Assembly (NCBI GenBank): GCA_017398595.1
Contig: JAFQFR010000015.1
Location: 38,851-102,850, forward strand
DNA: 64,000 bases
DNA from: Clostridia bacterium
GTDB taxonomy: Bacteria; Bacillota; Clostridia; Oscillospirales; CAG-272
Direction of reading: 5' to 3'
The notes beneath the pieces are model-generated. The model was not told where the DNA came from. It saw only the letters and a program-made list of their open reading frames with translations, and searched no databases. Of the stretch, positions 16,760 to 24,863 are shown one piece after another; positions within the stretch are counted from its first letter, which is position 1, and each line of letters starts with the position of its first letter. Both the position numbers and the translations under genes were made by a program.

Positions 16760-18262
16760 ATGTCTGATAAAAAAACAGTTGTGCTGATCGCCTTTTACAA
16801 CACCAAGGCGCTCGGCGTCCGCTATCTCGAAACCGCTCTGCACAAAGCAGGCTACGCGGTCAAAACCATCTTTTTCAAGGGCTTCAACAGCCAGAATCCC
16901 AAGGTCGCGACCGAAAAGGAGATCGAGCTGTGCGCCGCAGAGATCCGCCGTGCCGACCCGCTCTTCGTGGGACTCTCGGTCATGAGCTCGATGTATCTCG
17001 AAAGCGTGGAGCTGCTCTGCAAGAAGCTCGGCACGCTCGGCTATCCGCTCGTGTTCGGCGGCGCATTCGCCTCGATGTTCCCCGAGCGCTTCCTCGACCT
17101 CGGCGGCAGTTATGTCATCCGCGCGGACGGCGAGATCCCGATGGTCAAGCTGGCAAACGCCATGCTCGCGGGCGAGGATCCGACCGGCAATCCCTCTCTT
17201 TGCTATAAAAAGGACGGCGAAGTTGTCGTCAACCCCATCGGCGACCTGTACGAGGACATTGATCAGTACGGTCTGCCCGCCATTGAATGCGAGGACGCAT
17301 GCTATATCGAGCGCGACACCATCCGCTACGGTGACCCGCAGCTTAGTGCCATGAGCTATGAAGTCATCGCCTCGCGCGGCTGCCCGTTCACCTGCTCCTA
17401 CTGCTGCGTTATCAATCTGCACCGCATGTTCCCGAAGGATGTCAAATATGTGCGCACCCGTTCGGTCGAGAGCGTCATGCAGGAGCTGATCGAAGCGAAA
17501 AAGAAGCTCAAAAAATTAGTATTCGTCCACTTCTACGATGAGATCTTCCCCAACACCCCCGGTTGGATCGACGAATTCATCGTGCAGTATAAAAAGCACA
17601 TCCACCTGCCCTTTACCATTTGGTCGCATCCCAAGATGGTCAAGGTAGACGAGCTGAAAAAGCTGGTCTCGGTGGGACTGACCGAGGTCATCATGGGTAT
17701 CCAGTCGGGATCGCCCTACATCCGCAAGGAGATCTTCCACCGCTACGAGACGCAGGAAGACGTCATCGAGGCGACCAGGATCATCCGTCAGAGCGGTGTA
17801 TTCTGGGCAAGCTACGACTTCATGCTGCAGCATCCGTTTGAGAAGATCGAGCATCTGAAAGAGACCTATTCCCTCGTCGAAAAGCTCGCCATGCCGCTCG
17901 AACTGCAGCTCCACGGACTCAACTTCCTGCCCGGCACCGACATCGTCGGTATGGCGATCGAGCAGGGACTGATCACCCAGGAAGAAATGGACGAGATCAT
18001 GTACGCGCCGATGAAAACGCAGTTCGATGCGTACTGGAAGCGCGAGGATGAGCGCGAGAGCCGCCTGTGGTACCGCCTCACCTACTGCCTGCAGTTCCAA
18101 AACTGCCGCAAGAAGTGCGCCGAGTACTCCACCGACATCGATAAGTACGAGGGCGCGATCGACGCAATGTATCAAAAATGCCAAAAGCGCGCCAAGCTCC
18201 GCTACTATTACAAAAAAGGACGCGTCGTCCTCAAGAGCATGCGCATGCGCGTATTCGGATAA
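16760..18262 (+). CDS. B12-binding-domain radical SAM protein
   Basis: A 500-residue class B-type radical SAM protein. Residues 6-140 form a Rossmann B12-binding-like domain (VVLIAFYNTKALGVRYLETA, LFVGLSVMSS, LVFGGAFAS), without an obvious DxHxxG cobalamin-ligand motif. CPFTCSYC (Cys 208, 212 and 215) binds the 4Fe-4S cluster, and the barrel continues with FYDEIFPN and VIMGIQSGSPYIRKEIFHR. Members of this group (BchE/MiaB-like B12 enzymes) methylate, cyclise or rearrange unreactive carbons; the substrate here is unknown. The ATG at 16760 has GAAAGGATGTTCCC upstream. A strong terminator follows. It is co-directional with the three sensor-HTH genes. Confidence 0.88.
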   Translation: MSDKKTVVLIAFYNTKALGVRYLETALHKAGYAVKTIFFKGFNSQNPKVATEKEIELCAAEIRRADPLFVGLSVMSSMYLESVELLCKKLGTLGYPLVFGGAFASMFPERFLDLGGSYVIRADGEIPMVKLANAMLAGEDPTGNPSLCYKKDGEVVVNPIGDLYEDIDQYGLPAIECEDACYIERDTIRYGDPQLSAMSYEVIASRGCPFTCSYCCVINLHRMFPKDVKYVRTRSVESVMQELIEAKKKLKKLVFVHFYDEIFPNTPGWIDEFIVQYKKHIHLPFTIWSHPKMVKVDELKKLVSVGLTEVIMGIQSGSPYIRKEIFHRYETQEDVIEATRIIRQSGVFWASYDFMLQHPFEKIEHLKETYSLVEKLAMPLELQLHGLNFLPGTDIVGMAIEQGLITQEEMDEIMYAPMKTQFDAYWKREDERESRLWYRLTYCLQFQNCRKKCAEYSTDIDKYEGAIDAMYQKCQKRAKLRYYYKKGRVVLKSMRMRVFG

Positions 18263-18270
18263 ATGTGTCA

Positions 18271-18300
18271 AAAAAAGCCGCCTTCGGCGGCTTTTTTGTT
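18271..18300 (+). terminator. Intrinsic terminator of the regulator-radical SAM operon
   Basis: AAAAAAGCCGCC and GGCGGCTTTTTTG pair around a TTCG tetraloop. Confidence 0.92.
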
Positions 18301-18311
18301 TTACAAGATTT

Positions 18312-18368
18312 GTGGGGACGCTTTTGTAAAAGCGTTCCCACACCCCCGTAAAACTTTTTAAAAAATAT
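18312..18368 (+). repeat. 3'-end G-rich hairpin element, copy 1
   Basis: A 10-bp G-rich stem (GTGGGGACGC/GCGTTCCCAC) is followed by the tail ACCCCCGTAAAAC and TTTTTAAAAAATAT. The same layout occurs at 36124-36182 and, with a different stem, at 43979-44040. Confidence 0.7.
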
Positions 18369-18469
18369 ATGCAGCCGTCCACGATTCAAATTTGAAAAGC
18401 AGAATTATCTTTTGCCACCCCCTTTGCATATATTGATAACAAACCGAAATGTACAAGGGGGAAATTGCT

Positions 18470-18688
18470 TTGAAAATTGATAAAAACCTACTGGATCAGC
18501 TTGCAAATCTCGATGATACTTCGCTCTCCGCCGCCATTCGCATGATCGCCGCTTCCTCGGGCGTAAGCCTCGGCGACACAAAACTGGATCCTGCAAGCCT
18601 GAACGCACTGCGCACCGCGATGCGCGGCGCGACTGACGAGGACATCGCCAACGCCAAGAGCATTTTTGAGGGTTATTCCAACCAGTAA
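18470..18688 (+). CDS. Small acidic protein of unknown function
   Basis: A 72-residue, mostly helical, cytoplasmic protein starting KIDKNLLDQLANLDD after the initiator Met. The TTG at 18470 is chosen because AAGGGGG sits 9 nt upstream; the ATG at 18449 has no RBS and would overlap it. I do not recognise a family. It is the first of three closely spaced small genes (gaps of 9 and 1 bp) that end at one terminator. Similar trios of small genes occur in other Clostridia, but I know of no experimental work on them. Confidence 0.65.
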   Translation: MKIDKNLLDQLANLDDTSLSAAIRMIAASSGVSLGDTKLDPASLNALRTAMRGATDEDIANAKSIFEGYSNQ

Positions 18689-18697
18689 GGTGCACAT

Positions 18698-19093
18698 ATG
18701 AGTGAACAGAACATAAACGACCTGCTCTCGGGGGGCGGGTTCTCCTCCCTGCTACAAAATCCCGATATTGCCGCCAAGCTGCCGCGTATCATGGAAGCGC
18801 TCAAACCCGTGATGGAAGAAATGCGTGCCGAGCAGGGCGGCACATCGCCAAGCGCAGAGACTGCGGCAAACAACAGCGCGGAAAATACCGAAGCCGCGCC
18901 TGCATCCGCGATCGCCAATCTTTCAGCGGCTCTGTCCGTAGGCGGGGGCGGCGGCAAGCAGCGATCGAGCAGTGCGCGACGATGTGCGCTGCTCAAAGCG
19001 CTGGAACCCTATCTGTCCGACAATCGCCGTGAAGCGATGGAATATATCATCAAGGTCTCCTCACTGATCGACATTTTATCGGAGGTGATGTAG
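18698..19093 (+). CDS. Small protein of unknown function, C-terminal helical domain
   Basis: 131 residues: an N-terminal helical part (INDLLSGGGFSSLLQNPDIA...LPRIMEALKPVMEEM), an Ala/Ser/Asn/Gly linker, and a conserved-looking C-terminus (RRCALLKALEPYLSDNRREA). The last motif recalls small Clostridia proteins with KALKPYLS followed by a basic helix. No membrane segment or catalytic motif was seen. It sits in the middle of the three-gene operon. Confidence 0.65.
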   Translation: MSEQNINDLLSGGGFSSLLQNPDIAAKLPRIMEALKPVMEEMRAEQGGTSPSAETAANNSAENTEAAPASAIANLSAALSVGGGGGKQRSSSARRCALLKALEPYLSDNRREAMEYIIKVSSLIDILSEVM

Positions 19094-19094
19094 C

Positions 19095-19505
19095 TTGTAC
19101 GTCAGCGTACCGAAAAATTACAGCGGGATCGCCTTTCCGCGCGGCGAGCACGCACAGGAGATGCAGCGGCGTGACACGCAGCGGCATGACATGCCCCTGC
19201 AGCCCATGACGATGCCGCTGCCCATGCCGCCCGCACAGCCGCAACCCATGCATGAACCGCCGAGAGAAGAATGCCGCGAGTGCCGCGAACCGCCCGCACG
19301 AGAGGAAAAGAGCCCCTGTGCCTGCGACGGCTGTCAGAAGCAGGACAAAAATCCGCTGACCTGCCTGCTCACCGCCCTGCGCGACCGCGGAAAAGCGGGC
19401 TTTGACACCGAGGATTTTCTCCTCATCGGTCTCATCGTCCTGCTCCTCGGCAAAGAGGGCAACGAGGACATCGTGCTGATCCTTGCCATGCTGCTGCTGA
19501 TATAG
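19095..19505 (+). CDS. Pro/Cys-rich protein with C-terminal hydrophobic segment
   Basis: 136 residues: an N-terminal part rich in Met, Pro, Gln and Glu (PMTMPLPMPPAQPQPMHEPP), a short Cys cluster (ECRECREP, CACDGCQKQ) and a hydrophobic C-terminus (DFLLIGLIVLLLGKEGNEDI then VLILAMLLLI), a pattern found in small Clostridia proteins of unknown role. The C-terminus suggests membrane attachment. TTG start with GGAGGTGATGTAGC upstream. It ends the three-gene unit. Confidence 0.65.
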   Translation: MYVSVPKNYSGIAFPRGEHAQEMQRRDTQRHDMPLQPMTMPLPMPPAQPQPMHEPPREECRECREPPAREEKSPCACDGCQKQDKNPLTCLLTALRDRGKAGFDTEDFLLIGLIVLLLGKEGNEDIVLILAMLLLI

Positions 19506-19507
19506 AT

Positions 19508-19549
19508 AAAAGGGAAAAACTTTTTTCAAAAAAGTTTTTCCCTTTTTGT
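19508..19549. terminator. Bidirectional terminator between converging operons
   Basis: AAAAGGGAAAAACTTTTTTC pairs with AAAAAAGTTTTTCCCTTTT; both flanks suit termination on either strand. Confidence 0.88.
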
Positions 19550-20781
19550 TACAGCTTTACGGTAAAGCAGATCGCATCTGTGCCGATGTACTCCGCCGTG
19601 ATCGAACCGCCGCTCTGCTCGACGATCGCCTTCGCCGCCGACAGTCCGATACCGTAGCCGCCGCTGCTGCCGCCCCGCGCCGCATCGCCGCGGAAGAAGC
19701 GGTCAAACAGCTTTTCGGGCGGGCAGTTTGGCAGAGTGCTGCACTTGTTTTGCACCTTGAGGAGCACCGCGCGGTCGCTGCTCGTGAGCGTGACCTGCAC
19801 CTCGGTGTCCGCGTCCGCATACCGCACCGCGTTGTCAAACAAGGTGGAGAGCAGACGCGTGATCTGCTCGCGGCTTGCGCGGATCGAAACATTTGCACCG
19901 ACATTCTCGGAAAGGGTCAGTCCCCGCTGCTGCATCGGCTCACGGAACATATCCAGCGTATCGGCAAGCAGCGCGGAGAGCGAAAACTCGGCAATATCCA
20001 TCGGCTTTTTCGGTTCTTCCAGCCGCGCCAAGGTGAGCAGATTCTGCATGAGCCTTGTCAGGCGCGTGGTCTGCTCGCGGATATTGCGGCTCCACTTGCT
20101 CTCGCCCGTATGCAGTTCCAGCGCATCGGTGTTGGCAAGAATGATGGCGATCGGCGTTTTCAGTTCGTGTCCCGCGTCGGTGACGAACTGCTTCTGTCGC
20201 TCGATATTTTCGGCGATCGGGCGGATCGCCTTTTTGGAAAGCAGCACGACAAGCAGCAGCATCGCACCCCAGCAGGCAAGTCCCACGAGCAGTGAGAGCA
20301 CCGCAATGCGTGCGATCGCGTACCACTCATCGACGTCGTCCAAAAAAATATATACCTTTCCCTCGCCCTCGGCAAGCGGCGTCACCCGATAGCGAAAGCG
20401 GTCGATCTTCCCCTTGTCTTTCTCCAGAGCCGAGACGGTAGCAACATAGTTGCGCGCCTCTTCCTCGGTGACGGTGGCAATACGGCGGGTATCCACGCGG
20501 ACTACCTCGCCCGTGCCGTCGGTCTGCGCCGTGAAATACACGGCGGACATCTTGGTATCCTCGTCAAAGGGCGGTGCAAAGAAGCCGCCGCCCCGCTTAT
20601 CAAAGGGATGCTGCCGCATGGCGGCGGTTTCGGTCTCGATCAGAAAGTGAAACAGGCTGTCCGTCTGTTTGACCGACGACCACGCATTGATCCCGTTGAT
20701 CACGCCGAGCAGCACGAGCAAGAGGATCGTCACGGCGATCATCGCGGTGGTGATGAACTTTTTTTGCAACGTTTTGATCAT
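19549..20781 (-). CDS. Sensor histidine kinase
   Basis: A 410-residue two-component kinase. Two membrane segments (residues about 9-31 and 157-181) enclose a 125-residue extracellular sensor region, and a HAMP-like linker follows. The H-box is DAGHELKTPIAIILAN with His205, then come an N-box (RLLSTLFDNAVRYAD), FDRFFRGD (F-box) and GGYGIGLSAAKAIVE (G2 box). It phosphorylates the OmpR-type regulator encoded just upstream (0-bp gap). RBS GGAGGCGATATAA. Confidence 0.95.
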   Translation of the reverse strand: MIKTLQKKFITTAMIAVTILLLVLLGVINGINAWSSVKQTDSLFHFLIETETAAMRQHPFDKRGGGFFAPPFDEDTKMSAVYFTAQTDGTGEVVRVDTRRIATVTEEEARNYVATVSALEKDKGKIDRFRYRVTPLAEGEGKVYIFLDDVDEWYAIARIAVLSLLVGLACWGAMLLLVVLLSKKAIRPIAENIERQKQFVTDAGHELKTPIAIILANTDALELHTGESKWSRNIREQTTRLTRLMQNLLTLARLEEPKKPMDIAEFSLSALLADTLDMFREPMQQRGLTLSENVGANVSIRASREQITRLLSTLFDNAVRYADADTEVQVTLTSSDRAVLLKVQNKCSTLPNCPPEKLFDRFFRGDAARGGSSGGYGIGLSAAKAIVEQSGGSITAEYIGTDAICFTVKL

Positions 20782-21453
20782 TTATATCGCCTCCAACACA
20801 TAGCCGATGCCGCGCTTCACGCGGATCTCGGCGTGCGCATGCAGGGAGACCAGCTTTTTGCGCAGATTGGAGATGTATACCCACACGATACCAAGCTCGG
20901 ATTCGGTGTCGTAGCCCCACACCTTGGTGAGCAGATCCTCGGTGGAAAAGTACATCCCGCGGTGCAGCATCAACAGCTCCATGATGCGGTATTCGATCTT
21001 GGAGAGCACAAACGAACGGTCACCGCAGGAGAGCTCACTGCTCTGCATATTGAGCGACAGGTCGCCGCAGGTGATCACCTCGGGCGTGAAATTTTCGCGG
21101 CGGCGCAGTACCGCGCGCACGCGGGCAAGCAGCTCGCCCATGTCAAAGGGCTTTGGCAGGTAATCGTCCGCACCTGCGTCCAGTCCCTCCACGCGATCCT
21201 CTACTTCCGCTTTCGCCGTAAGCAGAATGATCGGCGTTTTGCATCCTTCGGCGCGCAGTGTGCGCAGGACTTCCATGCCGCTTTTCTTCGGCATCATAAT
21301 ATCGAGAATGATCGCGTCGTACGTCTCCGCGCGGGCAAAGGCAAGTGCCTCGTCCCCGTCGTAGACCGCGTCTACCGTATACTTATGATAGGTCAGGATG
21401 TCCGTGACCGCTTCCGACATCGCGACCTCGTCCTCCGCATAGAGAATTTTCAT
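20782..21453 (-). CDS. OmpR/PhoB-family response regulator
   Basis: A 223-residue response regulator. The receiver domain has the acidic pair in ILYAEDEV, phospho-acceptor Asp51 (AIILDIMMP), Thr in ILLTAK and Lys101 (YLPKP). The C-terminal winged helix runs from about 130 to 223 with LLTKVWGYDTESELGIVWVY. The ATG at 21453 is chosen, with GAGGTGG 6 nt upstream; an in-frame GTG 9 nt earlier overlaps the RBS. Signal and targets are unknown, but direct repeats lie in its own leader. Confidence 0.94.
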   Translation of the reverse strand: MKILYAEDEVAMSEAVTDILTYHKYTVDAVYDGDEALAFARAETYDAIILDIMMPKKSGMEVLRTLRAEGCKTPIILLTAKAEVEDRVEGLDAGADDYLPKPFDMGELLARVRAVLRRRENFTPEVITCGDLSLNMQSSELSCGDRSFVLSKIEYRIMELLMLHRGMYFSTEDLLTKVWGYDTESELGIVWVYISNLRKKLVSLHAHAEIRVKRGIGYVLEAI

Positions 21454-21490
21454 GGTTTCCACCTCGCTTTATATCAGTATATATAAGAAA

Positions 21491-21508
21491 CCTTAAAGCA
21501 GACTTAAT
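21491..21508 (-). promoter_or_regulatory. Direct repeats upstream of the response regulator (possible operator)
   Basis: On the minus strand two TTAAG half-sites recur at an 11-bp interval (TTAAGTCTGCTTTAAGG), about 40 bp upstream of the start codon and near a TATACT box. Such spacing is typical for OmpR/PhoB dimers, so autoregulation is plausible. Confidence 0.4.
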
Positions 21509-21576
21509 GGGGGAAATGAATCCATGCATAACAACGGGAGGGGAAACCCCTCCCCTACGGATTTTTAATCCCCATA

Positions 21577-21612
21577 CAAAACAAGGGAAAGCGGCGCTTT
21601 CCCTTGTTTTTA
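21577..21612 (-). terminator. Terminator downstream of the phosphopantetheinyl transferase gene
   Basis: AACAAGGGAAAGC pairs with GCTTTCCCTTGTT, with a T-rich run on the minus strand. A GGGAGGGG/CCCCTCCC palindromic repeat lies next to it at 21535-21565. Confidence 0.75.
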
Positions 21613-22209
21613 TTGCTCATACACGGCAAGCGCGTATTCGCCGTCATTTTCAGTGTAAAAGGAAAGCGCGGCGGTATCCACCGAAAGCGCCGCCGACATG
21701 CCGCTGCCCTGCCACTTTCCATAGGCTTCTTTCTTCGTCCAGACTTCGTAAAAGCGGCGCAGCAGCGCCCCGTCCTGCGCTTCTTTCGGCAGAGAAAGAT
21801 CCTGCTCGGTCGGCACTTTGCCAAACACATACGCCTGTTCGGCAGGCGTAAAGAACCGCTTTGCCACGCCGAGCGAAAGCGGACGGATCCGCTCAATATC
21901 CGCGCCGATCTCGCGGTCGGACACGGCGAGGATCACCTTATCTTCGCTGTGGCTGAGGCTGAATCGAATCGGCAGAGCGGCAAAATACGGCTTGCCCGCC
22001 GCCGTGCGCAAAATCACGGGATCACTCGCACCGCAAAGCTCCTTTGCCGCGCCGAGGATCAAGAGATGACCAGCCAGCGTGCGCTTGCGGTCATCCGTGT
22101 GCGCCATGCGATCCAGCCGCGCACGAAGCTCGTCCGAGCCTGCGGCAGCAAGGCGTTCATATTCGGCATCCGACATCTGCGCCGTGTCATAGCGATAGAG
22201 CTTAATCAC
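21610..22209 (-). CDS. 4'-phosphopantetheinyl transferase (Sfp/AcpT type)
   Basis: A 199-residue enzyme that loads coenzyme A-derived phosphopantetheine onto carrier proteins. It shows RFSLSHSEDKVILAVSD, the Mg-binding GADIERI, RFFTPAEQ and EVWTKKEAYGKW, all typical of the Sfp superfamily. No acyl carrier protein or NRPS/PKS gene lies in the window. The GTG start overlaps the stop of the serine hydrolase gene (GTGATTAA), so the two are coupled. Confidence 0.9.
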   Translation of the reverse strand: MIKLYRYDTAQMSDAEYERLAAAGSDELRARLDRMAHTDDRKRTLAGHLLILGAAKELCGASDPVILRTAAGKPYFAALPIRFSLSHSEDKVILAVSDREIGADIERIRPLSLGVAKRFFTPAEQAYVFGKVPTEQDLSLPKEAQDGALLRRFYEVWTKKEAYGKWQGSGMSAALSVDTAALSFYTENDGEYALAVYEQ

Positions 22210-23692
22210 CGGTCGTCGTCACCTCTGTCGTTTCCGCGGCATATTTGGCGTCGTGTCTCTCCTTGATCAGCCCGCCGATCGCATAGATAAACTGCGTGTT
22301 GGCGCGCTTGAGATGCCCCTCGTCGAGGTTCGACATAAACACGAGCACATACGGGTGCTCCTCGTTTAAGACGACCGCGCCGTCGCAATAAGAATCCACA
22401 TCCCAGCCGTATTTATGCGCGACGCGCTCGGGCGCGAGGGCACGCTGCAGCATGACCGTCTGCTGCGAGTCACACATGATGTCCGCGAGCCACGCACCGT
22501 ATTGATTTTCGCCGGTGAGATATGTATACAAAACTTCAAAAAACTTTCCGTACTGCACGACATTCGTGCGCCACCAGAAGCCGAAGCGCGTGATCTCCAG
22601 GTCGTTTTCTTGCATAATATCTGCAAAAAAGCCGTAGCCGAATCGCTTTTGCAGCATAGAAAATGCGGTATTATCGCTGTAGCGCATGGTGTACGCGATC
22701 AGCTCCTGCACGGTAAAGGGCGTGTCGCTCTCCACCTTCTGGAAGCGTCCCGTACCCTCCACAAACATATCCTTGGTGTAGACGATCTCCTCACCGAGAT
22801 CGATCTCGCCCCGCTCCGCCAGTTGCAGGAGCGCATAGACATAGACCGCTTTGATCATCGAAGCGCCGAAAATGACCTCGTCGGGCGCAAACACCAGCGT
22901 TTCACCGTCGGTGAGATCCTTGTAATAGAGCGCCGCCACGCCGTCGATCTGATAGGTAATGATCTGCGGTGCCGCCGTTGTCTCGGGCACCGTAGTTGTT
23001 TCGGGCGCTACCGTTGTTTCGGGTACTGCCGTTGTTTCGGACACTGTCGTTGTCTCAGGCACCGTCGTTGTCTCGGACACTGCCGTTGTCTCAGGCACCG
23101 TCGTTGTCTCGGGCACCGTCGTCGTTTCGGGCACCGCCGTTGTCTCAGGCACCGTCGTTGTCTCGGGCACTGTCGTTGTCTCGGGCACCGTCGTCGTTTC
23201 GGGTACTGTCGTCGTTTCGGGCGGCTCGGGTGCTGCGGTCGTCACGACCATGGTCTTTGCCACGGCGGGAACCTGATGCAGCAGCAGATCTGCCAATTTG
23301 TACTCGGGCGTTTCGGGATCGTAGATCATAAAGTTCTCGATCCGACGCATGCCGTCGATCTCGGGCACGGTGGTCACGGGTACCACCGTTTCGGATGTTT
23401 CCGCAGCACCGGATGCAGTCGTCACAGGCGGGATGCCCGTCTCGGGCGATGCGGACGTTTCGGTGTGCGCAGGCGTCTCGATCGGAGCAAGCGTTTCGGG
23501 GGGTACGAAGTTCACCGTCGCCGCAGGCGTGCCGTCCGCGCTCAAAGCGGTGGTCACGGGCACATCGGCAGTGCCGATGTGCCGTACTACAAACATGCCG
23601 AAAAGCGCCACGGCGATCACCGCTATGGCGCAGATGCATACGAGCAGGATATTTCCTCTGTTTCTTTGTCTTTTGTATCTTCTTTTCGGCAT
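22202..23692 (-). CDS. Membrane-anchored class A beta-lactamase-like serine hydrolase
   Basis: About 496 residues: a basic N-terminus, one membrane anchor (LLVCICAIAVIAVALFGMFV), a long Thr/Glu/Pro linker and a beta-lactamase-type hydrolase domain from about 245. The catalytic SxxK is SMIK (Ser278, Lys281), the second motif is SDN (339-341), and KYG (427-429) stands where KTG is usual. This group more often cleaves or senses peptidoglycan stem peptides than antibiotics. The ATG at 23692 is preferred over a TTG 12 nt upstream inside divIC. It is at the end of the yabPQ-divIC unit, so a cell wall or spore cortex role is plausible. Confidence 0.82.
   Translation of the reverse strand: MPKRRYKRQRNRGNILLVCICAIAVIAVALFGMFVVRHIGTADVPVTTALSADGTPAATVNFVPPETLAPIETPAHTETSASPETGIPPVTTASGAAETSETVVPVTTVPEIDGMRRIENFMIYDPETPEYKLADLLLHQVPAVAKTMVVTTAAPEPPETTTVPETTTVPETTTVPETTTVPETTAVPETTTVPETTTVPETTAVSETTTVPETTTVSETTAVPETTVAPETTTVPETTAAPQIITYQIDGVAALYYKDLTDGETLVFAPDEVIFGASMIKAVYVYALLQLAERGEIDLGEEIVYTKDMFVEGTGRFQKVESDTPFTVQELIAYTMRYSDNTAFSMLQKRFGYGFFADIMQENDLEITRFGFWWRTNVVQYGKFFEVLYTYLTGENQYGAWLADIMCDSQQTVMLQRALAPERVAHKYGWDVDSYCDGAVVLNEEHPYVLVFMSNLDEGHLKRANTQFIYAIGGLIKERHDAKYAAETTEVTTTGD
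22970..23224 (-). repeat. 18-bp tandem repeat coding for VPETTT units
   Basis: About 14 imperfect 18-bp units encode VPETTT, with variants VPETTA, VSETTT and VAPETT, in the hydrolase linker. The array probably spans the wall and is expected to vary in copy number between strains. Confidence 0.9.
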
Positions 23693-23693
23693 T

Positions 23694-23984
23694 TTAATCT
23701 TCAAAATTGCTGAAGTAGATCACTTCTCCGGGCAGACAGTACCCAAGCTCGCGGCGTGCCACGCGCTTGACATACTCATCGTTGAACGGAGCGGCGATCT
23801 CCTCGCGCAGACGATCATTCTCCTCTTTCGCGGCGGCAACCTCTTTGGCAAGCTGCTCGCTCTTTTCGTGGATCTCATTATAGCGCATCCACAGTGCCCC
23901 CGTCAGTGCAAAGCCGAGCACCAAAACGATCACCAAAGCCATGCGCGCCGACGCAGGCGCCGTTTTTCGATTCTGTTTTGCCAC
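23694..23984 (-). CDS. divIC: Septum formation initiator, DivIC/FtsB family
   Basis: About 96 residues: a short basic cytoplasmic tail, one membrane helix (ALVIVLVLGFALTGALWMR) and a coiled coil (HEKSEQLAKEVAAAKEEND), then the family end ARRELGYCLPGEVIYF. It acts in the divisome with FtsL and DivIB. The GTG at 23984 is favoured because AGGAGAG lies 6 nt before it and directly abuts the ATG at 23990. In Clostridia divIC commonly follows yabP and yabQ, as here. Confidence 0.9.
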   Translation of the reverse strand: MAKQNRKTAPASARMALVIVLVLGFALTGALWMRYNEIHEKSEQLAKEVAAAKEENDRLREEIAAPFNDEYVKRVARRELGYCLPGEVIYFSNFED

Positions 23985-23995
23985 GCGCATCTCTC

Positions 23996-24580
23996 CTAAC
24001 CGTTTTTACAATACCCGTTTTTCTGCATGCGCTTTTGCCGACGGCGGCGCAGCGCTTCTTCTTTCTTTTTCGACTTATATTCATTATACCGCGCAAACGT
24101 GCGGCTGACAATAGGCAATCCCGAAATTCGTACAATGATTTTTTTGGAAACGGCAAAAAGAAAGCGAAACGGCACAAGACTCTTGCGAAAGAGCCATCGG
24201 ATCGCCTTTTTGCAGAGTGCCGCCAGGTACGAGCAGATGCCGATAAACAATCTGCCCACCGTGTGATAATAGAGCAAAAAGCCGCCGAGCGCGCCGAACA
24301 GTGCATACGCACGCATGCGTCCGTCCCCCGTCAGGAAGAAAAACACGCACATGCACGCCGTCGCCACGGCGAAAAATAACAGATCGCCCAGCGTGACAAA
24401 CACATAGGAGAACCACGCGCCCCGCCGCCGCTTCTGCCCTTTGCCTGCAAAAGGCGAACGCACGTCCACCGAAAACAGTACGCGGGTGAAGCGGATCACA
24501 TCGTACACTGCCCCAAGCAGCACGCCGACCAGTACAGACAGCGCCGCCGAGAGCGCCGCCATAGACATGGAAACTTCCAT
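23996..24580 (-). CDS. yabQ: Spore cortex biosynthesis protein YabQ
   Basis: A 194-residue membrane protein with four or five hydrophobic helices. GVLLGAVYDVIRFTR and LGDLLFFAVATACM are the YabQ signature, and a basic C-terminal tail (KSKKKEEALRRRRQKRMQK) follows. In B. subtilis YabQ is made under sigma-E and is needed for spore cortex formation. It directly follows yabP. The start is either ATG 24580 or ATG 24568, the latter with GGAAG upstream. Confidence 0.92.
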   Translation of the reverse strand: MEVSMSMAALSAALSVLVGVLLGAVYDVIRFTRVLFSVDVRSPFAGKGQKRRRGAWFSYVFVTLGDLLFFAVATACMCVFFFLTGDGRMRAYALFGALGGFLLYYHTVGRLFIGICSYLAALCKKAIRWLFRKSLVPFRFLFAVSKKIIVRISGLPIVSRTFARYNEYKSKKKEEALRRRRQKRMQKNGYCKNG

Positions 24581-24841
24581 TTATGTACCCGAACGCGAAA
24601 AAATTCCTTTTTTCGCAGAGGGTTTTGCCGCGTAATACACGCCGTCGATCCTGCCCGCCACGAGCAGATCGCCGCTATCGGAAGACATGTTGAGGATACG
24701 CAGATCTCCGCCCTCGATCTCCACCTTTCCGAGCGGGGTATTCACCGCCACAAAGTCACTGTCAAAGCTCAAAACCTCGCTCACGGCGCTCATCACGACC
24801 CGCTCGCGGTTGATGACCTCAATATTCGCTCCCTTTTCCAT
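24581..24841 (-). CDS. yabP: Sporulation protein YabP
   Basis: An 86-residue protein of the YabP/YqfC family: NRERVVMSAVSEVLSFDSDF, followed by VAVNTPLGKVEIEGGDLRI. In B. subtilis it is made early in the mother cell and is linked to cortex assembly. The ATG at 24841 follows GGAGGTATGTAT; the frame continues 23 codons upstream without an RBS. A sigma-E-like promoter lies 23 bp upstream. Confidence 0.92.
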   Translation of the reverse strand: MEKGANIEVINRERVVMSAVSEVLSFDSDFVAVNTPLGKVEIEGGDLRILNMSSDSGDLLVAGRIDGVYYAAKPSAKKGIFSRSGT

Positions 24842-24863
24842 ATACATACCTCCGTTTTCTACT

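Noticed and set aside
22970..23224. CRISPR or minisatellite of non-coding type
   Set aside because: The 18-bp period is fully in frame and encodes a VPETTT linker in a real gene.
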